NCBI GenBank assembly: GCA_002325605.1
Contig: DCSM01000073.1
Coordinates: forward strand, 1 to 44,166
DNA length: 44,166 nucleotides
Direction: 5' to 3'
DNA from: Chloroflexaceae bacterium UBA1466
GTDB taxonomy: Bacteria; Chloroflexota; Chloroflexia; Chloroflexales; Chloroflexaceae
Positions 25,612 to 33,500 of this stretch are shown piece after piece. A model generated the notes under the pieces. The model had not been told where the DNA came from and did no database searches. It was given only the letters and a program-made list of their open reading frames with translations. The number at the start of each line of letters is the position of its first letter. The first letter of the stretch is position 1. A program made the position numbers and the translations under genes.

Positions 25612-26268
25612 GTGAGCGAAAATAGCGAAATGTACCTGGTGACGCTGGCCCTCTTGCACGGACAAGAGCAGCCTGTTCCGCTCTCGCTGCTGGCCCAGAA
25701 TCTGGCCGTCTCGCCTGTCTCGGTCAATGAAATGTGTCGGAAACTCACCGAGCGCGGTTTGATCGAATATCAGCCTTACAAAGGGGCAACGCTGACTTTT
25801 GCGGGCCGAGCTATCGCGCAACATATTTTAGATCGCCGCCGCCTTTGGGAAGTTTTTTTGGTCAAAAAATTACAAATGGAAGCGGTGGAAGCCGAAGATC
25901 TTGCTTGTCGGTTGGAACACATCACCTCAGATAATTTAATGGAACGACTGGCGCTTTTTTTAGGCAAGCCTTTATCTTGGCAGGCGCAACTGAGCCGTTC
26001 GTTAGCCACGCTCACCGCTGGGCAACGTGGCCAAATCCTCAATATCGGTGCTGATGCTCAAATTCAAAACTTCTTGCAAGCGCAAGGAGTTGCTGTTGGC
26101 CTCACTGTGGAGGTGTTGGCATTAGCCATGCATGGTTCTTTCCTGCTCAAAACTGCAACGCAAAATCTCGTTTTAAGCCAAGAAATTGCGACGCAGATTG
26201 AAGTTTTTTTGCTCAATGAGCAAGAATCAGCAACTTTTCAGGAGGCTCCTTATGGTTTTAGAGCGTAA
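25612..26268 (+). CDS. DtxR/IdeR-family metal-dependent repressor
   Basis: A 218-residue iron-type regulator. An N-terminal winged helix (about 1-65) is followed by the metal-binding dimerisation domain (about 66-135) and a C-terminal SH3/FeoA-like domain (about 140-205). Primary-site ligands of DtxR are kept: Met7 (SEMYL), Cys99, Glu102 and His103 (ACRLEH). In the ancillary site Glu80 is kept, but the positions of DtxR His79 and His98 are Arg76 and Glu95. The DtxR-like Met and Cys favour Fe(II) over Mn(II) sensing. The start is GTG at 25612; the next ATG is Met7 itself and would begin the chain at a ligand. No good ribosome-binding site is visible. The 3' end overlaps feoA by 17 bases. It probably represses its own operon through the palindrome at 25563-25576. 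Confidence 0.9.
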   Translation: MSENSEMYLVTLALLHGQEQPVPLSLLAQNLAVSPVSVNEMCRKLTERGLIEYQPYKGATLTFAGRAIAQHILDRRRLWEVFLVKKLQMEAVEAEDLACRLEHITSDNLMERLALFLGKPLSWQAQLSRSLATLTAGQRGQILNIGADAQIQNFLQAQGVAVGLTVEVLALAMHGSFLLKTATQNLVLSQEIATQIEVFLLNEQESATFQEAPYGFRA

Positions 26269-26494
26269 TAATTTACAGCCGCTTACCAAGATCGGGACAG
26301 GCCAAGTTGTGCGTTTAGTCAATATTGCGGCAGGTTCTACCTTAGTCCGCCGTTTGACTGAATTGGGCCTCACGCCAGGCGTAGAATTCAAGGTTATTCA
26401 AGCTCAAGGAGGCCCCGTTTTGCTGGCGGTCCGCGATGCCCGCTTGGCTTTGGGGCACGGAATGGCCCAAAAAATTTTGGTCGAATATGTTTAG
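26252..26494 (+). CDS. feoA: Ferrous iron transport protein A
   Basis: An 80-residue SH3-like cytosolic protein that assists FeoB. It shows the usual LTKIGTGQVVRLVNI start, RRLTELGLTPGVEFKVI and a C-terminal LALGHGMAQKILV. A longer in-frame start exists inside the regulator gene, but the ATG at 26252 has a perfect AGGAGG six bases upstream and gives family length. It overlaps the regulator gene by 17 bases and precedes the feoB GTPase gene by 15 bases. Confidence 0.95.
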   Translation: MVLERNNLQPLTKIGTGQVVRLVNIAAGSTLVRRLTELGLTPGVEFKVIQAQGGPVLLAVRDARLALGHGMAQKILVEYV

Positions 26495-26509
26495 GAAAGG
26501 CGGAAGCCA

Positions 26510-27073
26510 ATGAAAAGTCTAACTGTTGCGCTGGCGGGCAACCCTAATGCAGGCAAAAGTACCGTTTTCAATGCTTTGACGGGCGACCACCAACACGTGG
26601 GCAATTGGGCAGGCAAGACGGTGGAGCAAAAAACAGGTTTTTTTGCTCATAATGAGGTTAAAATTACCGTTATTGATTTGCCCGGAACTTATAGCTTATC
26701 GGCCTTTTCGCTGGAGGAGCAAATTGCCCGCGATTTTATCGTCAAGGCTAAACCCCAAGTTGTCGTCAATATCCTTGATGCTTCCAATATCGAGCGCAAT
26801 CTTTATCTCACAGCCCAAATTTTAGAAATAAATATCCCTTTGATTATCGTCTTAAATATGCATGATCTGGCCCAAGAACGGGGTTTTCAAATAGATACTC
26901 ACCGTTTATCAATGCGTTTGGGTGGCCTACCTGTGATTCCGATGATTGCGCGGCGAAGCGAAGGCTTAGAGGCGCTCAAACAAGCGATAGTCAATCTTGC
27001 TCTTGCTCAAAGGAAGCCTTATGTCCACTCCTGCCCTTTTGCGGCCCCAAACTGCCCTTCGTGTCGAATATAG
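26510..27073 (+). CDS. feoB: FeoB GTPase (G) domain, separate reading frame
   Basis: The 187-residue N-terminal G domain of the ferrous iron transporter FeoB. G1 is GNPNAGKST (10-18), G2 lies in VGNWAGKTVE, G3 is DLPGT, G4 is NMHD, and the G5 region is ARRSEG. The frame closes shortly after the point where intact FeoB proteins continue into a helical region and the membrane domain. The rest is found in the +1 frame from 27021, with a 53-base overlap. The last 18 residues (from PYVHS) do not look like FeoB and are probably out-of-frame sequence or a short natural tail. Either the gene is naturally split, or it is one gene with a real or artefactual frameshift. Confidence 0.9.
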   Translation: MKSLTVALAGNPNAGKSTVFNALTGDHQHVGNWAGKTVEQKTGFFAHNEVKITVIDLPGTYSLSAFSLEEQIARDFIVKAKPQVVVNILDASNIERNLYLTAQILEINIPLIIVLNMHDLAQERGFQIDTHRLSMRLGGLPVIPMIARRSEGLEALKQAIVNLALAQRKPYVHSCPFAAPNCPSCRI

Positions 27074-28721
27074 CCCCGAAATTGAGACTGAACTTGGCCA
27101 TCTAACCCTTCTCCTTGAACAGAGTCAAGCGTTGCTGGCGCTTTATCCCCCCCGCTGGTTGGCAATTCAGCTTTTGGAAGGCGACGAACTATTGTTGGCC
27201 GAGGTTCTAGCCACCACCCAAAACTCTGAAATCAGCCAAACTCTCCAGAAAAGTCGTGCAAAGTTACAAGAACAATATAGTGATGCCTTAGAAGTCGTTT
27301 TAGCTGACTATCGTTATAGCTTTGTGCAGAGCTTGGTCAAAGAAGTCCTCACACGCAAGCATAATCAGAGCCTTACAACGTCAGATCGAATAGATAAAAT
27401 TGTTACAAATCGCTATTTTGGCATTCCTTTCTTCTTAATTTTAATCTATTTTATCTTTAATCTAGTACAAAATGTATCTGCGCCCTTCAGCGATTGGCTT
27501 GATTTTGTGCTGCACGGGCCGCTTACCAAATGGGTCATGGTGCTTTTGCATTTGGGGCAGGCTCCCGCTTGGCTCGTGGCGCTGGTGCGCGACGGCGTGC
27601 TTCCAGGGGTAGGTGGCGTGCTGATCTTTTTGCCCAGCCTGGCGATTCTCTATTTGGCCCTGGCGCTGCTGGAAGAAACAGGTTACATGGCACGGGCCGC
27701 TTTTGTGATGGATCAGACGATGAATCTCTTTGGGCTGCATGGAAAAGCCTTTTTACCGCTTATTTTGGGCTTTGGCTGCAATGTGTCGGCTGTCTATGCA
27801 ACCCGTACTATTGAAAGCCGCCCCGCTCGCATCGTCGTGGGGTTAATGGTTCCTTTCATCTCTTGTTCAGCCAGATTACCTGTCTATATCGTCTTTGGCA
27901 TGGCATTTTTTCCTCATCACGCCGATTTGATAATCTTTGGCCTCTATCTGTTTGGGGTTGTGATTGCTTGTGCGGTAGGGCTGACGCTTTCTCAGCTGAC
28001 CTTTCGGGGCGAACAGATGACCATGGTTATGGAAATGCCTGCCTACCACATGCCCACCTTGCGAAACTTAACAACGTATGTTTGGCAGAATTGCGTTCAA
28101 TTTACCCGCAACGCTGGGACAGTCGTTTTAGCAACGTCAATTGTCCTTTGGTTATTTTTGAATCTACCTTGGGGCACGCAGAATCCCCGTGAAAGTCTCT
28201 ATGGGCAAGTAAGCGCGACCATTGCACCCGTTTTTGAGCCAGCAGGGTTTGGGCGCTGGGAAGTTACAGGCGCTCTCCTTTCGGGCTTTATTGACAAAAA
28301 GATGATTATTTCTTCCTTAGCCCAGCTTTATGGAAATGCGCTGCCAGCGCCAGAACTTTCGCAACCAACAACCTTGGCCCAAGACCTGACGCAGCTTGGC
28401 GAAAAGTTTGGAGCCGCGACTTTGGAAACAGGAAAACAGCTTTTAGCGACCTTCACGCCAGGTCTGAACCTTTTTGCGGCTTCAGCGGAGCCGACCAATC
28501 CAACGCTGCGGACTAAATTGAGCCAAGTTTTTTCGCCCTTGGCGGCCATTGCCTTCCTCGGTTTTACGCTACTTTGTACGCCTTGCATAGCGACTCTTGC
28601 GGCCCAAGCGCAAGAATATGGCTGGCGCTGGGCGATTTTCGCGTTCGGGCTTCATGCCTTCTTGTCCTGGAGCGTCGCAGTTGCGATCTATCAAGGGGGA
28701 CGCTTGTTTGGGCTGAGTTAA
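27021..28721 (+). CDS. feoB: FeoB membrane-transport domain, separate reading frame
   Basis: The 566-residue C-terminal part of FeoB, carrying Fe(II) across the cytoplasmic membrane. It starts MSTPALLRP, then continues with sequence normal for the region just after the G domain (RVEYSPEIE). The first Gate region has GVGGVLIFLPSLAILYLALALLEE-TGYMARAAFV, then GFGCNVSAVYATRTIES and PFISCSARLPVYI, and the second has ALLSGFIDKKMIISSLAQLYG and LLCTPCIATLAA; about ten membrane helices. The ATG at 27021 has its own Shine-Dalgarno, AAAGGAAG, ending four bases upstream, so separate, coupled translation is possible. With the G domain it totals a normal FeoB length of about 740 residues. It is the last gene of the feo operon. 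Confidence 0.9.
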   Translation: MSTPALLRPQTALRVEYSPEIETELGHLTLLLEQSQALLALYPPRWLAIQLLEGDELLLAEVLATTQNSEISQTLQKSRAKLQEQYSDALEVVLADYRYSFVQSLVKEVLTRKHNQSLTTSDRIDKIVTNRYFGIPFFLILIYFIFNLVQNVSAPFSDWLDFVLHGPLTKWVMVLLHLGQAPAWLVALVRDGVLPGVGGVLIFLPSLAILYLALALLEETGYMARAAFVMDQTMNLFGLHGKAFLPLILGFGCNVSAVYATRTIESRPARIVVGLMVPFISCSARLPVYIVFGMAFFPHHADLIIFGLYLFGVVIACAVGLTLSQLTFRGEQMTMVMEMPAYHMPTLRNLTTYVWQNCVQFTRNAGTVVLATSIVLWLFLNLPWGTQNPRESLYGQVSATIAPVFEPAGFGRWEVTGALLSGFIDKKMIISSLAQLYGNALPAPELSQPTTLAQDLTQLGEKFGAATLETGKQLLATFTPGLNLFAASAEPTNPTLRTKLSQVFSPLAAIAFLGFTLLCTPCIATLAAQAQEYGWRWAIFAFGLHAFLSWSVAVAIYQGGRLFGLS

Positions 28722-28728
28722 ACGACCT

Positions 28729-28765
28729 AAAAAAGCTCTCCCCTTTTGTGCCAAAGGAGAGAGCT
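28729..28765. terminator. Terminator between convergent feoB and J-domain genes
   Basis: AGCTCTCCCCTTT pairs with AAAGGAGAGAGCT with one mismatch (hairpin 28734-28765). A run of six A at 28729-28734 gives a U-tract on the minus strand, so it is a good terminator for the J-domain gene. The plus-strand tail is weaker (AACGTTT). Confidence 0.8.
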
Positions 28766-28796
28766 AACGTTTCAAGTTATCTTCTGATCAGCTTAC

Positions 28797-30116
28797 CTAT
28801 TTGGGAACCAAACTCCGAATCTCTAGGTTATCAAAGAGAGCTTCAACCTCATAAGTTTTCCGCGCAATAGCAATAATGCCATAATCATTACTGATCTGAT
28901 TGATGTTTTCAGGCGAAACCTCTTTAACCAACTGCTCATTGATAAAAAGCCTAAGATCTCCGCCTGCCAGATGAGCTACTAAGCGATTAGTGGCTTTTTT
29001 AGTCTGCTTAATGGCGGGGCTTTCGCCCTCAGCAAGCGTTTTCATCTGCTCCCCTGTCCATTGCTGAAGCTGATAGGTGCCATTAAGAGGGTCAACGAAA
29101 AAGGCCAGATAATCTTTGGGACTCACAAAGCGAAACATCAGGCCTGCTGCGCCACCTTCAACCTGGACATCGGCCCCAAGGCTGAAGTTTGGCCCCCCTG
29201 GAGCCGTGCGGCAATACCAAATTGGAATCAAGTTGCCATGGACAGCAATCCGATATTTGCCCTCGAAAGGTTCCGCTTCCCAGCCTCGCCCCTGCGTAGT
29301 TTGCCAACCCTGGGGGTCAGTGAAGTCACTCAGGTAAAGCAATTCCCCTTGCTCTGGTTTGAGGGGCGTGACGGTGGGGGGCGGAGTAGAAGTTGGGGTT
29401 TTCTTGGGCAGGGGACTGGCCGTAGGCTTGGGAATGGAGGTCGGCTCAGTGGTGGGCGTAAAGGTTGGGGTGGCCGAAGCTTGGGGCGTTGGCGAATTAG
29501 TTGGCGTGGCGGTTGGCTTGGCAAACCCAATGAGCAATGGCTGTTGTTTGGCCATGCCAATTCCTACAACCAGCAGGCCCGCCAGCAAGATAACAATTAG
29601 ACCGCCGCCTAAAAACCAAAAGCGCCGACTTTTCAGGTGACTTGGGCCAGGTGGGGCCGGCTTTTTGGGACTCGCAACGCTCCCCGGCGCTCCGGCGGCC
29701 TCCGCTTGCGCCAACAAGGTCGCGCTGTCGCGGTAGAAGGGATTGATTTGCTGCAATTCTCGTAAGGTAGCTGCGGCCTGCCCGTAACGCCGCGCCGTCA
29801 AGTGAGTCCGCGCCTGCTCATACAAATCGGCCTGAAGATCGGTGGGCGCGGGCGGCGAGCGGTGCGGTTTTTGCCAACTGGGTTTGGGGTTCGGGGTCTC
29901 TTTCCCGCCTGGGGCACTACGATTCTTAGGGTTACTTAAAACTTTATAGGCTTCATTGATCAGTTGTGTCCGCCGTAGCGCATAAGGCTTATCGGGGTGG
30001 ACATCAGGATGATACTGCTTGATCTGGGTCCGCCAAGCAGCTTTAAGCTCGTCCTCTGTCGCGTTGCGTCCGACTCCCAGCAATTCATAATGGTCAAGGT
30101 TTTCAAAAGCATCCAC
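28797..30116 (-). CDS. Membrane-anchored J-domain protein with extracytoplasmic lectin-like domain
   Basis: A 439-residue fusion. Residues 1-65 form a J domain with the HPD motif at 36-38 (YHPDVHPD), which stimulates Hsp70 ATPase. After a Pro-rich linker a TPR-like helical stretch (about 90-140, ARTHLTARRYGQAAATLREL) follows. A single membrane helix (about 168-190), a Thr/Pro-rich stalk (about 200-255) and a jelly-roll, DUF1080/LamG-like domain (about 260-439) complete it. The J domain should be cytosolic and the sandwich domain outside. The start is GTG; an ATG four bases further in is out of frame, and translation must begin just before FENLDHYELLGV. An extended -10 promoter lies about 60 bases upstream. 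The function is not known. It may recruit DnaK (4949-6838) to the membrane. Confidence 0.9.
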   Translation of the reverse strand: MDAFENLDHYELLGVGRNATEDELKAAWRTQIKQYHPDVHPDKPYALRRTQLINEAYKVLSNPKNRSAPGGKETPNPKPSWQKPHRSPPAPTDLQADLYEQARTHLTARRYGQAAATLRELQQINPFYRDSATLLAQAEAAGAPGSVASPKKPAPPGPSHLKSRRFWFLGGGLIVILLAGLLVVGIGMAKQQPLLIGFAKPTATPTNSPTPQASATPTFTPTTEPTSIPKPTASPLPKKTPTSTPPPTVTPLKPEQGELLYLSDFTDPQGWQTTQGRGWEAEPFEGKYRIAVHGNLIPIWYCRTAPGGPNFSLGADVQVEGGAAGLMFRFVSPKDYLAFFVDPLNGTYQLQQWTGEQMKTLAEGESPAIKQTKKATNRLVAHLAGGDLRLFINEQLVKEVSPENINQISNDYGIIAIARKTYEVEALFDNLEIRSLVPK

Positions 30117-30178
30117 GAGTTCTTCGGTCCTGCACAGTATGCGAAAGAAGTTGCTCTTCCTTAGTTCTACTGGCCTCT

Positions 30179-30187
30179 ATTATAACA
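30179..30187 (-). promoter_or_regulatory. Extended -10 promoter of the J-domain gene
   Basis: Minus-strand TGTTATAAT, identical to the element upstream of the aminotransferase gene. It lies about 63 bases before the GTG start. No consensus -35 is present. Confidence 0.6.
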
Positions 30188-30280
30188 CAGGGCCTCTTAA
30201 CCGATTTCACGCGGGCCGCGCAGGTAGAAGAAGAAACATTATCTTGAATTGGCTTTACTACGCTGTGTAGACTCTAATTA

Positions 30281-30309
30281 TTGTAAATTATAGCTTTCTA
30301 TAGTATAGT
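30281..30309 (+). promoter_or_regulatory. Probable promoter of the giant-kinase operon
   Basis: TTGTAA (30281-30286), a 17-base spacer and TATAGT (30304-30309). The -10 box is the same as in the feo promoter. It leaves a leader of about 200 bases. Confidence 0.6.
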
Positions 30310-30357
30310 TTTAGCCAGTCTTTTAGAGGTTTATTTTAGAACTCAAACAAGTGAGCG

Positions 30358-30388
30358 GAGGGTTGGCCGCTTGGCTCGCCCTCTTTTT
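30358..30388 (+). terminator. Possible attenuator hairpin in the kinase leader
   Basis: GAGGG (30358-30362) can pair with CCCTC (30379-30383) and is followed by five T. An alternative hairpin, GCGG (30355-30358) with CCGC (30367-30370), shares bases with it, so the two exclude each other. The short stems make this only a candidate. Confidence 0.3.
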
Positions 30389-30519
30389 CCCCGATTCCGC
30401 CAGAAATGCAATTATGATAGAATGAACAGGTGCATTCCTGCTCCCGCTCAAAGAACCCCAGCTTTCTGGGAGTCGCTTGAATTTTGGGAAACCTCGGCCA
30501 AGGCGAAGGCAAGCATTCT

Positions 30520-33500
30520 ATGAATAACGGACCTTTCAAACATTGCATTCCTAACTGCAAACAACCCATGGATCTTTGGTCTTTGCTCGACACGCTCCCT
30601 GATGGGCTGGCTATTTTGGATGCTGAGGGCCAGATTCGCTATTTCAATGCCGCTTGGAAACAAGCGCTTGAGAATTCCGCGAACGCAAATCAGTGGTTTG
30701 AGCTTGGAAGTAATTATTTAGCGGGGTTTACGTTCACTTTTTCGCCGACGAATGCCATAGCCGAGGCAATGGCCGTGGGGTTGACCGAGGTTTTGCGGGG
30801 GCAAAGGGCGCAATTCTCTCTTGATTATCCTTATTTTGATCTGCTAACCCAGCCCCCGTCAAAAGCGCCCAAGCTTCGGCAGCGCTGGTTTATGGCCACG
30901 CTCACGCCCTACACGATAGAAGGTCAGCCGGGGATTTTAGTCCAGCAGCAGGAGATCACGGAACGCAAACAGGCCGAAGCGACTTTGCGCGAGAGCGAAA
31001 TGCGGTTTCGGAGCCTAATTGTGCGGAATAGCGATGCGATGATTGTGGTAGATCGCAGCGGCGTGATTCGGTTTGTCAACCCTGCGGCCGAACGGATTTT
31101 AGGCTATAGTGCAAGGGTGCTAGTCAATTCTGAGTTTGGGTTTCCCGTAGTTGCTGGGGAAACGACAGAAATAGATGTGTTGTGTCATGGGGGGACAACA
31201 GCGATTGCTGAAATGCGGGTGGTGGCCACCGAATGGGAGGGAGATATTGCTTATCTTGCTTCTTTGCAAGATATAACTGAGCGCAAACAGACTGAAGAAG
31301 CCCTGGAACAACTCAAAGATCGCCATGAACTCTTGCTCAGTTCGGCTGGCGAAGGGATTTATGGCCTCGATTTTGAAGGTTATATTACCTTTATCAACCC
31401 CGCGGCGGCGAATATGGTCGGCTATATGCCTGAAGATTTGGTTGGGAAATCGTTTCAGCTCTTGCTTGGGCCACCCCAAATTGGGCCTGAAGAGCCAGAA
31501 AAAGAAAAACGCTTGGTTCAAAGCCCGATTCTGACCACGATTCGGGAGGGGGCCGTTCATCGGGTGGCGGATGAATCTTTTTGGCGCAAGGATGGAACCT
31601 CTTTTCCTGTAGAATACGCAAGTAACCCAATTCGGGAGCGCGGGAGATTAGTGGGGGCGGTGGTCACCTTTCGAGACATCACCGCCCAAAAGCAAGCGGA
31701 GGGCACGCTCAAAAAAGCCCAGGCCGAATTGGAGCGCAAAGTTCAGGAGCGCACTGTAGAGCTACGGGGGGTGGTGGATCGGCTTTTCTTTGAGCTAATT
31801 GAGCGCATGCGGGCCCGGGATGCGCTCCATGAAGCCGAACGGTTTACCCGCTCGATTCTGGATTCGCTGGCGACCCATATCGCGGTCTTAAACGAAAAGG
31901 GGTTCATCATTGCGGTCAATAAGGCGTGGCTGGGGTTTGCGGAATCGAACCCGCCGGTCATCACCAATATCGCGGAGGGCGCGAATTATTTGCAGGTTTG
32001 CGATAACGCGACGGGCCCGTGTGCCGAAGAAGCCGGCAACTTTGCCGTAGGAATTCGGGATGTGCTAAGGGGCGAGAAAGACAATTTCAGGCTGGAATAT
32101 CCCTGCCATTCACCCTCTGAGCAGCGTTGGTTTGCGGGCCAAGTCTTGCGGTTGCTGGGCGAAGGCCCGGTGCGCGTCGTGGTGGCCCACGAAAACATTA
32201 CGGAACGTAAATTGATGGAAGAGGCTTTGCGGCAAAGCGAAGAGCGTTATCGCTCCGTCATTGAAGCCATGTCAGAAGGGATTATTTTGCAAAATGCGGC
32301 TGGGGCCGTAACAGCTTGGAATGCCAGTGCAAAATGGATTTTAGGCTATAATCGAGAGCAAATGGCGCATAACTTGATTCAAAACATCCAACAAAATGCC
32401 ATTCACGAAGATGAAAGACCTTTTCTTGAAACTGATCTGCCTGCTTCAATCACTTTACGCAGCGGTAAACCGCAATATAATGTAGTTCTTGGCGTGCTGC
32501 GGCCCCATTCACAACACCGAATTTGGCTTTCGATCAACACCCAACCGCTATTTCGGGCCCAGGAACCTTTGCCCTACGCGGTAGTTTCTTCCTTTTCAGA
32601 CATCACGGACCGCAAGAAAGCCGAACAGGCCCTGCGGGAATCGGAAGCTCGTTATCGGATTGTTTCGGAATTAACGTCGGATTATGCTTATGCCCTGTCG
32701 CTTCAGCCCGATGAAACTATCGTTTTAGAATGGTTTACCGATGCTCTGAATCGGATTTGTGGGTTTGGGCCCGAAGAAAGGGTTACGTATACCGCTTGGC
32801 TAAATTTGGTTCACCCTGCGGACCGCGAACTCATACAGCAGCGCCATCACCCTTTGGCAAGCTCCGGGAACTTGCGGAAAGGTCAAGCCGAAATGCAAGA
32901 ATATCGGATTCTAACGCGCAATGGGGAAATACGGTGGTTGCGGGGCTATGAGCGGCCTGTGTGGGATGCAAAGCAGCAACGGGTAGGCTTAATTTATGGC
33001 GCAGCGCAGGATATTACGGAGCGCAAACAGGCTGAAGAGGCCCTCACGCAGGCCCGCGAAGCTGCGGAAACGGCCACCCGCGCCAAATCGGAGTTTTTGG
33101 CCAATATGAGCCATGAGATTCGCACACCCCTCAATGCCATTTTGGGGATGACGACTTTGCTTTTGGATACGGAGCTTAACCCTGAACAACGCGATTTTGT
33201 CGAGACCACGCGCATTAGCAGCGATGTCTTACTCACGATTATCAATGATATTCTGGACTTTTCCAAAATTGAATCCGGGAAATTAGAATTAGAACATCAA
33301 CCTTTTGATTTAAGAGTTTGTATTGAAGAAGCGCTTGAATTAGTTGCCTCAAAAGTCGCTGAGAAAAACCTAGATTTAGCCTATATCGTTGACGATCTCA
33401 CGCCCAGCCTGCTGGTGGGTGATGTCACCCGTTTACGCCAGATTTTAATGAATCTGTTGAGCAATGCAGTTAAATTCACCGATGCGGGGGAAGTTGTGAT

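Larger units (their letters stand above)
30117..30519. other. Divergent intergenic region with promoters and a possible leader
   Basis: About 400 bases between the J-domain gene and the first giant kinase. An AT-rich stretch at 30240-30315 contains a plus-strand promoter. A minus-strand extended -10 lies at 30179-30187. A leader of about 200 bases with a hairpin and T-run precedes the kinase ATG, and TG-A-TAGAAT at 30415-30423 could be a second start site. No gene is seen. Confidence 0.6.

Noticed and set aside
27021..27073. Zinc-binding tail (CPFAAPNCPSC) on the FeoB G-domain protein
   Set aside because: The same bases encode the start of the FeoB membrane part in the other frame, so the Cys pattern is probably accidental.
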